Source of the DNA: Clostridium ragsdalei P11
GTDB taxonomy: Bacteria > Bacillota > Clostridia > Clostridiales > Clostridiaceae
NCBI RefSeq assembly: GCF_001675165.1
Contig: NZ_LROS01000025.1
Coordinates: 1-44,707 of the forward strand
Direction: 5' to 3'
DNA: 44,707 bases
Positions 33,783-42,565 of this stretch are shown here, piece by piece (positions within the stretch are counted from its first letter, which is position 1; each line of letters starts with the position of its first letter). The notes beneath the pieces are model-generated. The model worked only from the letters and a program-made list of their open reading frames with translations. It had not been told where the DNA came from and did not search any database. Made by a program: the position numbers and the translations under genes.

Positions 33783-33972
33783 AATTTCTGAAATATTCGA
33801 TTAGCTTCTTATCTTGATCCTACAGTATTTATAAGGGAGTTCAATATTTTGATGTGTATATGTACCTTCTGTGAGACCTTTAAGGCATTTAAGAGATAGA
33901 AACATCTGTGAGGGCACCCACCTATCAGTGTGATAGGTTTCAAGAAAAAAGCGGCGGTATTTCGGATAAACA
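33783..33972 (+). ncRNA. ssrS: Second 6S RNA
   Basis: The 5' part ATTTCTGAAATATTCG and 3' part GCGGCGGTATTTCGGA resemble the ends of known 6S RNAs. TCTGAAATATT (33787-33797) pairs fully with GGTATTTCGGA (33956-33966), counting G-U pairs. Inside, GCTTCTTATCTTG meets CAAGAAAAAAGC, and the 3' side of the bubble carries the family's small hairpin ACCTATC...GATAGGT (about 33920-33938). A terminator follows. No clear promoter is seen directly upstream, where the tRNA remnant lies; a weak TTGAAA/GATAAT pair stands at 33606-33632. Role: inhibition of RNA polymerase holoenzyme, as for the first copy. Confidence 0.85.
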
Positions 33973-33979
33973 TTAGATA

Positions 33980-34011
33980 AGTGAAGAGAGGTATTTATAT
34001 CTCTCTTTTTG
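33980..34011 (+). terminator. Terminator after the second 6S RNA
   Basis: AGAGAGGTA and TATCTCTCT form a stem with loop TTTA, followed by TTTTTG. The rest of the gap to 34226 is A/T-rich and shows no gene. Confidence 0.85.
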
Positions 34012-34226
34012 TTGCAATTAAAAGTAAACATTTTTTTAAAAACAAACAAATATTGTATTAGAGTCTTGCTATGAATAAGAGGTATGTGTACTATTAATTT
34101 ATAAGGTACTTATAAAAGTGAAAAATAAGTAAGGTTAATTTGATATAATAATGATTATTTCAAGATGAAGTATATAATTTTTTTACATAAGACACAATAC
34201 ATAATGAATGGAGGAAATATGAACAA

Positions 34227-35438
34227 ATGAATAAAACATATGATTGCCTAGTAATAGGCTGTGGACTTGCAGGGGCGGTGATATCTAGGGAACTAGCAGA
34301 GCGGGCAGGTAAAAAGGTATTGATTATGGAAAAACGCAGCCATATTGCAGGTACTACTTATGATTTTTTAAATGAGGATGGTATACTAGTACATAAATAT
34401 GGACCTCATATATTTCATACTTATAACAAGCGTGTATTTGACTATATCTCTCGATTTACAAAGTGGAGGGATTATTCTCATGAAGTTTTGGCAAATATAT
34501 ATGGAAAATTGATGCCTGTCCCATTTAACTTAAATTCTCTTTATATGGCCTTCGATTTGAAAAAAGCAGACAGGTTAGAACAAAAGCTTGTTTCTGATTA
34601 TGGTATGGGTCAGCGATTAACCATTGCAGAACTGCGAAATAATAAGGATAGTGAATTTCAGGAACTTGCTGATTTTGTTTATAATAATGTGTTCCTCAAT
34701 TACACTCAAAAACAGTGGGGCGTTACTCCAGAAGAAATAGATTCGTCTGTTATAGCTAGGGTCCCAATACTAATTTCACGTGATAATCGTTATTTTCAAG
34801 ATACATATCAGGGAATTCCAGCTAATGGATATACTTCTCTTTTTGATAAGTTATTAGACCATCCTAATATAAGTTTGCGTCTCGATACTGATGCAAATGC
34901 ACTTTTGAAAATTATAGAAGGTGATATATTTTTTGAGGATAGACCATTTAAAGGTACAGTGATATATACTGGTGCTTTAGATCAATTTTTTGACTGCCAG
35001 TTTGGGCGTCTTCCCTACAGAACTGTAGATTTTTTGTTTGAAACACATGATGTAACATGGTATCAGTCAAAGGGAACTATAAATTATACGGTAGATCAGC
35101 CTTTTACACGAATTACGGAATTCAAGCATTTAACAGGTCAGAATGTTTATAATAAGACGACTATAATGAAGGAATATCCAAAGTCATATACAGGTTCTGA
35201 AGGTGAAACACCTTACTATCCTATAATTAGTTCGGACAATTTTAAGCTTTACGAAAAATACAAACAACTTACTAATAGCTTACATGATTTTTATTTGTTG
35301 GGTAGGCTTGCAGAATATAAATACTATAACATGGATGCAATAATTGAGAGGGCACTAATTTTGGCAGATGAAATTATTTGTAGCAGGAAAGGAAATAATA
35401 TTGATGAAGATAATAACATTTACAGTTCCGTGCTATAA
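34227..35438 (+). CDS. glf: UDP-galactopyranose mutase
   Basis: Glf contracts UDP-galactopyranose to UDP-galactofuranose, using reduced FAD, for cell-surface glycans. In its 403 residues I see the FAD motif VIGCGLAGAVISREL (about 9-23), EKRSHIAGTTYD, KYGPHIFHTYNKRVF (about 57-71), YTQKQWGV, RDNRYFQDTYQGIPANGYT, and the C-terminal LLGRLAEYKYYNMDAII, all characteristic. ATG at 34227 overlaps the end of a three-codon mini-ORF (ATG AAC AAA TGA, 34219-34230), and GGAGG is 12 bases upstream of 34227. The glycosyltransferase gene overlaps its 3' end by 35 bases. Confidence 0.95.
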   Translation: MNKTYDCLVIGCGLAGAVISRELAERAGKKVLIMEKRSHIAGTTYDFLNEDGILVHKYGPHIFHTYNKRVFDYISRFTKWRDYSHEVLANIYGKLMPVPFNLNSLYMAFDLKKADRLEQKLVSDYGMGQRLTIAELRNNKDSEFQELADFVYNNVFLNYTQKQWGVTPEEIDSSVIARVPILISRDNRYFQDTYQGIPANGYTSLFDKLLDHPNISLRLDTDANALLKIIEGDIFFEDRPFKGTVIYTGALDQFFDCQFGRLPYRTVDFLFETHDVTWYQSKGTINYTVDQPFTRITEFKHLTGQNVYNKTTIMKEYPKSYTGSEGETPYYPIISSDNFKLYEKYKQLTNSLHDFYLLGRLAEYKYYNMDAIIERALILADEIICSRKGNNIDEDNNIYSSVL

Positions 35439-36423
35439 TTCAGCAGATTATATGGGACATTGTATAGAAACTCTCCTTCCAGGTGGCGAGGATGTAGAGA
35501 TAATAATTGTTGATGATGGTTCTTCTGATAATACTGCAGAAATTGCAGATGATTATGCAGCAAGATATCCTAATATTATAAAGGCAGTACATCAAGAGAA
35601 TGGAGGCCATGGTCAGGCTGTAAATACGGGTATTAAAAATGCCTCGGGTATATACTTTAAAGTTGTAGATTCTGATGATTGGCTTGATGTATCCGGAATG
35701 TTGAAAGTTATAGATGTGCTGAAAAGACTCTATAAAGAGGGAAAAACACTAGATATGATGATATGTAATTATGTCTATGAGCATTCTAAAGATAATACCA
35801 GTCATGTAGTTAACTATAAAAATGTGTTGCCTGAGAATCATATATTTGGATGGGATGATGTAGGTAAATTTAAGATATCCCAGTATATTCTCATGCATTC
35901 TGTTATATATCGAAAATCTCTTTTGTGTGAATGTGGACTTGAGCTTCCAAAGCATACTTTTTATGTGGATAACTTGTTCGTTTATGAGCCTCTTCCATAT
36001 GTGAAGACAATTTACTACATGGATATCAACTTATATAGATATTTTATTGGCAGGGAAGATCAATCTGTAAATGAAAAAATCATGATAAAAAGGATAGACC
36101 AACAGCTTTATGTGAATAAACGTATGATAGACTTTTACTGTAAATTTGATAAAATACCTAATAAACGTTTGGACAAGTACATGAGAAACTATCTTTCTAT
36201 GATGATGACAATTTCTTCAGTGCTCCTTATAGTTTCGGGAAGTGAGGAAAACTTTAAAAAGAAAACTGATTTGTGGTCCTATTTAAAGAGTGTAAATAAA
36301 AATCTCTATTCAGATATGAGACATTGTTTATTTGGTATAATATCTAATGCTCATGGTAGTTTTGGGAAAAAAGTAGTTGAATATGGATACCGCTTAACCA
36401 ATAAAAAATATAAATTTAATTAG
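35404..36423 (+). CDS. Family 2 glycosyltransferase
   Basis: A GT-A-fold enzyme that adds a sugar from a nucleotide donor. The 339 residues begin MKIITFTVPCYNSADYM, then IIIVDDGSSDNTAEIA (donor site), HQENGGHGQAVNTGIKNA, and VVDSDDWLD, which holds the metal-binding DxD-type motif. The C-terminal half shows no strong membrane anchor. ATG at 35404, inside the end of glf, has AGGAAAGG nearby and gives a normal GT2 start. Tight overlap with glf suggests it may use UDP-galactofuranose or act on the same glycan; that is inference. Confidence 0.88.
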   Translation: MKIITFTVPCYNSADYMGHCIETLLPGGEDVEIIIVDDGSSDNTAEIADDYAARYPNIIKAVHQENGGHGQAVNTGIKNASGIYFKVVDSDDWLDVSGMLKVIDVLKRLYKEGKTLDMMICNYVYEHSKDNTSHVVNYKNVLPENHIFGWDDVGKFKISQYILMHSVIYRKSLLCECGLELPKHTFYVDNLFVYEPLPYVKTIYYMDINLYRYFIGREDQSVNEKIMIKRIDQQLYVNKRMIDFYCKFDKIPNKRLDKYMRNYLSMMMTISSVLLIVSGSEENFKKKTDLWSYLKSVNKNLYSDMRHCLFGIISNAHGSFGKKVVEYGYRLTNKKYKFN

Positions 36424-36432
36424 ATAGAAAGG

Positions 36433-36473
36433 TGATAGTCTGGAAAGTTGAATTTCTCAGACTATCATTTTTA
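36433..36473. terminator. Bidirectional terminator between convergent genes
   Basis: TGATAGTCTG (36433-36442) pairs with CAGACTATCA (36458-36467) and is followed by TTTTTAAT. It lies between the ends of the glycosyltransferase and PHP genes. Confidence 0.85.
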
Positions 36474-36478
36474 ATAGT

Positions 36479-37204
36479 TTATTGAATGTTTTTTCCTTTA
36501 CTTTTTAAGAAACTGAGAAAATCTTTTTTACTCCTGTTTATGATTAGTTCCTCTGGCATATCTATTTGTTTTAACATTTCTATTGCAGCCTCGAAGCCGC
36601 CGATGCGGTAGGCAAAATGGGAATCACTATTTAATATTATTTTTACTCCGTATTCTTTACATAAACTTGCTATTTTCGTACAATTCTTTTCGCTGCCTTT
36701 TCGTGAACTTACAAAGGAACTATTGTTTATTTCAATAAGTATATTTTTTTCTTTGGCCTTTTTAACTACTTCTTCTGCATGAATTGGAAACTTTGGATTA
36801 CCGGGATGGCCTAAAATATGTACATTAGGGTTATCCATAACTTTTAATAGAGTGGAGGTATTTAAGTCTGGATTTTTATTTGCCTCCATTATAGGTTCGT
36901 GGATACTTGCTATAATTATATCTAATTTTTCCTGAAGATCTGTTGATAAATCAAGATTTCCTTCATAATCTATGATATTTGCTTCACATCCATAAAGCAT
37001 AGTTACACCAAAAAGTTTTCTTGGAAGTACCTTAAGATTTTCAAAATACCATTTATGAGGAGCACCAGGCATAGAAGGCCCATGTTCTGTTGAACCTAAA
37101 AGCTCTAGGCCTATTTTACTAGCATATTTAGCATTTTCTAATAAAGTAGAATAAGCATGGCCACTAACTATAGTGTGGGTATGTACGTCAAGAACGTATT
37201 TCAT
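36479..37204 (-). CDS. PHP-domain phosphatase (YcdX-like)
   Basis: A 241-residue metal-dependent phosphoesterase of the PHP fold. Metal-binding motifs in order are DVHTHT (about 6-11), GSTEHG (about 37-42), GCEANI (with Glu, about 72-77), SIHEP (about 100-104), [10 protein letters not shown] (about 131-140) and [11 protein letters not shown] (about 192-202), the full PHP set. Size and motifs fit the three-metal YcdX subgroup rather than histidinol phosphatase. The substrate is unknown. GAAAGGAG precedes ATG on the minus strand. Confidence 0.9.
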   Translation of the reverse strand: MKYVLDVHTHTIVSGHAYSTLLENAKYASKIGLELLGSTEHGPSMPGAPHKWYFENLKVLPRKLFGVTMLYGCEANIIDYEGNLDLSTDLQEKLDIIIASIHEPIMEANKNPDLNTSTLLKVMDNPNVHILGHPGNPKFPIHAEEVVKKAKEKNILIEINNSSFVSSRKGSEKNCTKIASLCKEYGVKIILNSDSHFAYRIGGFEAAIEMLKQIDMPEELIINRSKKDFLSFLKSKGKNIQ

Positions 37205-37474
37205 TTATATTAACTCCTTTCAAAATCAACAAATGTTGTTATATTAATTATATATTAGAATTTGCATTTTTGTCATTTAAAATCCAATAAGAATTCAAAG
37301 TATTGGAAAGGCATGAATATATGATAAAATTCATAGCAAAGGTTTCAAAATAGGTGTATTATATATAGTATAAAATAACATAATTATCTAATTTAGGTGA
37401 AGTTTCGTGTATTTATTTATAAAATTAATCCATTTTAATAGAGTTTTAGTTTATAGGAGGATTTACAATAGTAA

Positions 37475-38779
37475 ATGGTAAAAATTACAGAAAATAAGAA
37501 AAAAACAATAAAACTTAAAATTAATAAAAAGAAAATGATAAGGTCACTATGCATACTGATCTTATCAATTTATGTTTTACATCTATTCTTAGTGCATTTT
37601 GTAGTTAATAGATATAATGAGCGTATATATCCTGGAGTTAAAGTAGAGGGCATAAATTTAAGTGGGGAAACTGAAAAAGAGGCTGTAGATACTTTAAAGC
37701 ACAAATATGTAAATGAAGCATTGAAAAAAAATATATTGATTAAAGCTGGAAATAAAGTGTATACAATAAACTATTCAAAGCTGAATATGAATTATAACAT
37801 AGAGGATACTGTAAAAGATGCTTTTAAATATGGCAAAAAGGGTGATATTTACGATAAATATAAAATCATAAGAAGTGCAAAAGAAAAACAGTTTAGTTTA
37901 AAGTACAGCTATAATAAAAACGAAGTTGAAGAAGTTATATCAAAAATTGAGAATGATTTTGATAGAAAACCAATAAACGCCAAAGTAACTAGAGATAAAA
38001 ATGATAAATTTCAAATTACTTCTGAAAAGCAGGGGCAAGAGATTGATAAGGACAAGCTTATTGAAGATATGGAAACTGAAATTAATAGCAAAGATACTAA
38101 AGATGTAATGGTTAATGTTAAAATGAAAAAAATTCAGCCTGTAATGAAAAAATCAGATTTAAAAAAGATAGATACAAAAATATCTAGTTTTACAACTGAT
38201 TTTTCATCATCTACAGATAGTAGAGCTAATAATATTAGTGTGGCAGTAAAGAGTTTAGATGGAATTACAATAATGCCTAATCAAATATTTAGTTTTAATA
38301 ATATAGTAGGAGAAAGAACAGAAAAAAGAGGATATGAAGCCGCTGGAGTTATTGTAGGCGATAAGTTAGAATCTGGTTTTGGGGGTGGCGTATGTCAGGT
38401 ATCAAGTACTCTTCATAATGCTATAATAAGGGCAGGTATAGTACCTATAGAGAGGGACCATCATAATTTACCTGTTAGCTATGTTGGACTTGGAATGGAT
38501 GCAACAGTAGACTACGGAAATATAGATTATAAATTTAAAAATACATTGAATTATCCAATATATATAGAATGTTTAGAAAAGGATGGAAGCTTAACATTTA
38601 ATATCTATTCTAATTCTAAGCTAACTGAAAAAACCTATAATCTTGTAAATAGTGTTAAAACAACAAAGGAAGATAATAAAACAGTACTAACGGTAAAAGC
38701 TTACAAAGTTACTTATAAGGATGGAAAACAAATTTCTAAGCAAGAGATAAATACTGATAAATATAGACTCCCAAACTAG
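37475..38779 (+). CDS. VanW-family cell-wall protein with peptidoglycan-binding-type domain
   Basis: A 434-residue exported protein. One membrane helix (about 26-44) follows a basic N-terminus. YPGVKVEGINLSGETEKEA (about 53-71) begins a PG_binding_4-type domain, which extends to about 250. The VanW domain follows: MPNQIFSFNNIVGERTEKRG (about 269-288), SGFGGGVCQVSSTLHNA (about 302-318), and GLGMDATVDYGNIDYKF (about 338-354). VanW proteins accompany some glycopeptide-resistance clusters but are common in clostridia without them; the function is unknown. GGAGG is about 14 bases before ATG, slightly long. No van genes are adjacent. Confidence 0.9.
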   Translation: MVKITENKKKTIKLKINKKKMIRSLCILILSIYVLHLFLVHFVVNRYNERIYPGVKVEGINLSGETEKEAVDTLKHKYVNEALKKNILIKAGNKVYTINYSKLNMNYNIEDTVKDAFKYGKKGDIYDKYKIIRSAKEKQFSLKYSYNKNEVEEVISKIENDFDRKPINAKVTRDKNDKFQITSEKQGQEIDKDKLIEDMETEINSKDTKDVMVNVKMKKIQPVMKKSDLKKIDTKISSFTTDFSSSTDSRANNISVAVKSLDGITIMPNQIFSFNNIVGERTEKRGYEAAGVIVGDKLESGFGGGVCQVSSTLHNAIIRAGIVPIERDHHNLPVSYVGLGMDATVDYGNIDYKFKNTLNYPIYIECLEKDGSLTFNIYSNSKLTEKTYNLVNSVKTTKEDNKTVLTVKAYKVTYKDGKQISKQEINTDKYRLPN

Positions 38780-38823
38780 GAGCTCTATAGAGTTTCTAAA
38801 CGAAAGATCGACTTATACTCAGG

Positions 38824-38875
38824 ATATTTTGATAAGGTTAAGTAAAGAGTATTAAGCCTTATATGCAAAATATTT
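38824..38875. repeat. Centre-deleted family B element, copy 5
   Basis: ATATTTTGATAAGGTTAA and TTAAGCCTTATATGCAAAATAT form an inverted repeat. The arms match copy 3 at 17031-17297 (AATATTTTGATAAGTCTAAG and ACTTATATGTAAAATATTT), but the long middle with the TCGTACCTCA core is missing. It lies in the 254-base gap before the chemotaxis gene, which is otherwise featureless. Confidence 0.55.
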
Positions 38876-39033
38876 AAAATACAATACTATTGAAGTTAGA
38901 GGCATCTTTTACAAATTTTTATTGGTGACTTAAATATTATAACAAGGTATAATATTTACAAGCATATATTTTTAATTTAATAGTAAAAGCATTAATAGAT
39001 TTCATTTAAGCTAGGGGGGGAAATTTTAAAATT

Positions 39034-40728
39034 ATGAGCAAACTTGGGGTAAAAATTCTCAGGTTAGTATGTGTAGTTGTTGGTGCTATTGTAGCGATAT
39101 CTTTGATAAGTTCTACTATTGTACTTAAAAGGGCGGAATCACAACTGAGAGACAAAGCAAAACAGTCTATCACAGAATCAGTTAGTATTATTGACAAGAA
39201 TAAGATAGAAAAAATTATAAAGGATAGATCTAACAATTCTAAAGAATATGGTGAAGTACTAAATTCTATGATAGTGTTCAAGGCAAAAAAAGATATCAAA
39301 AATTTTTATGTTTACATAAAAAAAGACAATAAAACTGCACAATTTTTGATAGATGCTTCACCTGATCCAGCAGGTTATTTGGAAAACTACGAAATGCAGG
39401 GGGGAATGATCAGTGCTTTTGATGGTAGTATTGCTGTTGATAGCGAACCATCGTCAGATAAATGGGGAACTTATATGTCAGCTTATGCTCCAATAAAAAA
39501 TTCATCTGGACAAGTTATAGCTGCCATTGGAGCGGATGAAGATGTGTCCACATTTGAAAATATTAAAAAATTGTTTTTTTATCTCTCCATCTTACAAGTC
39601 ATAATTGCTGTCATTATATCTCTAATTTCGGTGTGGTTATTTTCAAAAAAATTAAAGTATAACATTGGCATAATTGAAAGTAAATTAGTAGATATGAGTG
39701 AGGGTAATTTGCAGGGGAATGTGGAATTGAAGACAAAGGACGAAATCGAACAAATAATGCATTCTTTAAATGATTTTAGGTTAAAAGTTAGTAATATTTT
39801 AATAAATATAAAAGAACATGTAAGTAATGCCCATGGAAGTTCTGATGATTTATATAGTATATCTAAAGAAATGTCGCTGTCTGCAGAAAATGTTTCTTTA
39901 ATCATTCATAAAGTGTCAGAAAATTCCGAAAAACAAGCCTACCATATTGTAAGCATGGAAGAGGTGTTTGATGAATTTGGAAAAAGAATAGAAAATGCTA
40001 CTAAGATGATAAATGAATTTAGCGTTATGGGAAATAATATTAGCGAAAAGTCCAAGAAAAGCAGTACTGATGTGAATTTACTAATAAAATCAATAACAGA
40101 TTTAAATGTTCAATTTAAATCTGTTGCAGAAAAGATTCAAGGATTAGGTGCTAATATTGATAAAATAAGTGATATTACAAATTTAATAAATGATATATCA
40201 GATCAGACTAATTTACTTGCATTGAATGCATCCATAGAAGCATCTAGGGCTGGAGAAGCTGGGAAGGGATTTAGTGTAGTGGCAGATGAAATTAGGATTC
40301 TTGCAGAACAGTCAAAAATTTCATCTGAAAATATTAATGAACTTTTAAAAAATGTTTCTAATCAAAGTACTGCTGTTGTTGCTGATACTAAAAATGTAGA
40401 TTGTCAATTTTCAAATCAAATTGGTATTGTAAACAACATTGCAAGTTCTTTTAGGGTAATAATTGATGATATAGAAAAATTGCTGCCAGGAATAAATCTA
40501 GTTAATAAATCTATGATAGAGGCTGACAATAATAAATCTATTATAATAAATAATTTAGAGACGTCATCCTCTTCAGCAAAAGAAATTTCTACATCTTCTA
40601 AAGATATAGCTGCCATAGCTGAGGAATTGAGTAGTTCTGCAGAAGAGGTTACTAATTCAGCTGAAAAGCTATTATATGTTGTCAATAATGTAATGGAAAA
40701 TGTAAATAAGTTCAAAACAGAAGAATAA
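39034..40728 (+). CDS. Methyl-accepting chemotaxis protein
   Basis: A transmembrane chemoreceptor acting through CheW/CheA. In its 564 residues: helix 1 at about 7-29, an external Cache-like sensing domain (about 30-183, with [10 protein letters not shown] and [19 protein letters not shown]), helix 2 at about 187-210, HAMP (about 212-265), and the signalling domain with its hairpin tip [20 protein letters not shown] and [20 protein letters not shown] (about 388-428). GGGGGG lies 13 bases before ATG. Its ligand is unknown. A family C repeat begins at its stop codon. Confidence 0.93.
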   Translation: MSKLGVKILRLVCVVVGAIVAISLISSTIVLKRAESQLRDKAKQSITESVSIIDKNKIEKIIKDRSNNSKEYGEVLNSMIVFKAKKDIKNFYVYIKKDNKTAQFLIDASPDPAGYLENYEMQGGMISAFDGSIAVDSEPSSDKWGTYMSAYAPIKNSSGQVIAAIGADEDVSTFENIKKLFFYLSILQVIIAVIISLISVWLFSKKLKYNIGIIESKLVDMSEGNLQGNVELKTKDEIEQIMHSLNDFRLKVSNILINIKEHVSNAHGSSDDLYSISKEMSLSAENVSLIIHKVSENSEKQAYHIVSMEEVFDEFGKRIENATKMINEFSVMGNNISEKSKKSSTDVNLLIKSITDLNVQFKSVAEKIQGLGANIDKISDITNLINDISDQTNLLALNASIEASRAGEAGKGFSVVADEIRILAEQSKISSENINELLKNVSNQSTAVVADTKNVDCQFSNQIGIVNNIASSFRVIIDDIEKLLPGINLVNKSMIEADNNKSIIINNLETSSSSAKEISTSSKDIAAIAEELSSSAEEVTNSAEKLLYVVNNVMENVNKFKTEE

Positions 40729-40818
40729 ACAGAGTTCTAAGCATCAGGTGGAGTTTTGACTCCACCTGATGCTTATTAACAGGATTCTTAGTGCTTCAGC
40801 ACTTAGAAGGCGTTATCC
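40728..40818 (-). repeat. Dispersed structured element, family C, copy 3
   Basis: AAACAGAGTTCTAAGCATCA at its left matches the right end of copy 2 in reverse. Two hairpins are present: AAGCATCAGGTGGAGT (40739-40754) with an exact complement (40759-40774), and TTCTTAGTGCT with AGCACTTAGAA (40785-40808). It ends GCGTTATCC. It abuts the chemoreceptor stop codon and may act as its terminator. The rest of the gap to 41035 is A/T-rich with no feature. Confidence 0.75.
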
Positions 40819-41035
40819 TTTTTACTATTTTTTATGGGGATTATAAACTACTTGAGTTAATTGATGATATCTTATTGAAATTACTTATTCTGTAGAAAAC
40901 CATAGAAATTTGTAGTATTTTAATAAATTTAGTACAAATTGACATATAGTAGCTATTAATGATATAATTTTCTTAATATAGTAAATAAAAAAATAAATTT
41001 TAATATTAGCAAAATTATAAAGGAGGTAAAATAAG

Positions 41036-41716
41036 GTGGCTTATGAATTTTCACCTATAAAGTTTGATAATACGGGTTATATTAGAGATTCGGTATTTTC
41101 TATCTTACGTAATGCTATTCTTGATGGGAAATTAGAACCAGGTCAGCGTCTTGTAGAACGTAACATTGCAGAGCAATTAAGAATAAGTAGGACTCCAGTA
41201 AGAGAAGCTATTAGAAAACTTGAAATCGAGAAATTGGTTACTCATATCCCTCGCAAAGGTGTGGTTGTTTCTGGATTTACTAAAGAAGATATAGAAGAAA
41301 TTCAGGTAATTAGAATATCATTAGAAGCTCTCAGCTGTAGTATTGCAGCGTCAAAAATAAAAGAACCTGAGTTAAAAAGTTTAGATTCTATTAATAATAA
41401 AATGTTAGAAGAGTACCAAAAAGGAAACGTTGCCAAATCAACTTCACTAAATAGAAAATTTCATGAAAGTATTTATAAGGCTGCAAAAAGTCCACATCTA
41501 TATTATTTTGTTAGTACACTTCGTGAGTACATTAGTAAATTTACAAAACTAACCTATACAAAACCTGGTCGACTTCAGGAAGCTTTTACTGAGCATAGTG
41601 AAATTATCAAAAATTTGCGTCAACATAATAGTGATGGATCATATAATTCGGCTAAGAAACACGTTGAGAAATCCAGTGAGGCATTTTTAAAAATGGCATA
41701 TTTTGAAAAAAAGTAA
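41036..41716 (+). CDS. GntR-family transcription regulator, FadR/FCD subfamily
   Basis: A 226-residue DNA-binding regulator. The winged-helix N-terminus (about 12-80) has VFSILRNAILDGKLEPGQRL and VERNIAEQLRISRTPVREAI, the GntR signature. The FCD ligand domain (about 85-220) is helical with metal-type His residues in LNRKFHESIYKAAKSPHLYY and TEHSEIIKNLRQHN. GTG at 41036 is chosen by AGGAGG nine bases upstream. FCD regulators usually respond to small organic acids. The palindromes at 41893 and 42376 are its likely targets, which would make the Cdc48-like gene part of its regulon. Confidence 0.92.
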   Translation: MAYEFSPIKFDNTGYIRDSVFSILRNAILDGKLEPGQRLVERNIAEQLRISRTPVREAIRKLEIEKLVTHIPRKGVVVSGFTKEDIEEIQVIRISLEALSCSIAASKIKEPELKSLDSINNKMLEEYQKGNVAKSTSLNRKFHESIYKAAKSPHLYYFVSTLREYISKFTKLTYTKPGRLQEAFTEHSEIIKNLRQHNSDGSYNSAKKHVEKSSEAFLKMAYFEKK

Positions 41717-41892
41717 TAATTTTTTCAAAATATTTTAATGGATATTATAAATAGTGCAGACTGCAAAATTACTGATTTTTTAGTATTATTTGTATGATTA
41801 TATAAATAATATATTTTAAGGTAAACTATTGAAATCATTAATTACTTGTGATACTATAAATGTGGAGATGAAATTAAAATGTTTTTAGTTAG

Positions 41893-41915
41893 AATTGGTA
41901 TACCGTATACCAATT
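41893..41915. promoter_or_regulatory. Palindromic operator, copy 1
   Basis: A perfect 23-base odd palindrome: AATTGGTATAC, central C, then GTATACCAATT. The GT...AC pattern fits GntR/FCD sites. It shares its central 19 bases with the operator at 42376. Confidence 0.8.
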
Positions 41916-42008
41916 TAAAAAAATAAAAACACCAAAGTTTAACTTTACTAAAAAAATTGTAGTTACTTCAATTTTTCTTATTAAAAGTAAAAAGAGGTGC
42001 ATGTCAAA

Positions 42009-42060
42009 ATAGTATAACCTAATAGTATTAGATTGAAAGTTACGGAAAATTTAGTAGGAT
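42009..42060 (+). pseudogene. Remnant of a duplicated 5' end of the Cdc48-like gene
   Basis: ATAGTATAACCTAATAGTAT here aligns with ATGGTACAACTTAATAGTAT at the true start (42566). The start codon is changed to ATA, and the third codon is TAA instead of CAA. The GAGGTG ribosome binding site upstream is kept. Similarity fades after about 17 codons. Confidence 0.75.
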
Positions 42061-42375
42061 ATGTAAGTAAACTCATATAGAGAAATTACTTATATATTAT
42101 TACAAATATAACAGTTAAATCTGAACATTCAAAACATTTCACAATTATTTAAAGCTTTTAATAATATATGACACAATATAATCTATTAATAAATTATATA
42201 CCAAGTATCATATATTACTTTTCACAGTAATAAATATTATAATCATGTTTTCTTAATTAAGTGGTCTTTATCTAATAATTATCCGTTCTAATATTTTTAT
42301 CTCATATTGTAAACTTATAATGAATCAAATTTTAAACAATGTATATAGAATATATCATTAAAATGTTTTTATCCA

Positions 42376-42400
42376 AATTTGGTATACCGTATACCAAATT
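42376..42400. promoter_or_regulatory. Palindromic operator, copy 2
   Basis: A perfect 25-base odd palindrome: AATTTGGTATAC, central C, GTATACCAAATT. It lies 190 bases before the Cdc48-like start and is the likely binding site of the GntR/FCD protein encoded at 41036. Confidence 0.82.
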
Positions 42401-42462
42401 CAATTAAATAAAAATGCTAAAGCCCAATTTTATTTAATTGAATTTTCCCAAGTGTATGTTGT

Positions 42463-42535
42463 GAGCAGCTGCGTCCCTAGATAACGCATTTTACCTAAAT
42501 GATAACGTCTTCTAAGTGCTAAAGAATCCTGTTTA
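42463..42535 (+). repeat. Dispersed structured element, family C, copy 4 (truncated)
   Basis: GAGCAGCTGCGTCCCTAGAT matches GAGCAGCTACGTCCCTGGAT of copy 2, and GTCTTCTAAGTGCT...GAATCCTGTTTA matches copy 3 in reverse. The long hairpin arms are missing. It interrupts the leader of the Cdc48-like gene relative to the upstream duplicate. Confidence 0.7.
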
Positions 42536-42565
42536 TTAAAAGTAAAAAAAGAGGTGTATGTCAAA

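Larger units (their letters stand above)
41873..42060 (+). repeat. Degenerate duplicate of the Cdc48-gene control region, copy 1
   Basis: The stretch aligns in order with 42357-42619: ATTAAAATGTTTTTA, the operator, AAATAAAAA with CAAAG or TAAAG, then TATTAAAAGTAAAAA, GAGGTG, and the start region. It lacks the family C insert present in copy 2. The gap 41717-42565 thus holds this copy, about 300 bases of A/T-rich DNA with no gene (42061-42356), and copy 2. Confidence 0.8.

Noticed and set aside
33801-34049. Minus-strand open frame of 82 codons
   Set aside because: It lies over the second 6S RNA and its terminator; its sequence is explained by the complement of the structured RNA and shows no recognised domain.
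37475-38779. Glycopeptide resistance cluster suggested by the VanW domain
   Set aside because: No vanH, vanA/B, vanX or vanRS-like genes are nearby; VanW proteins are common in clostridia without resistance.
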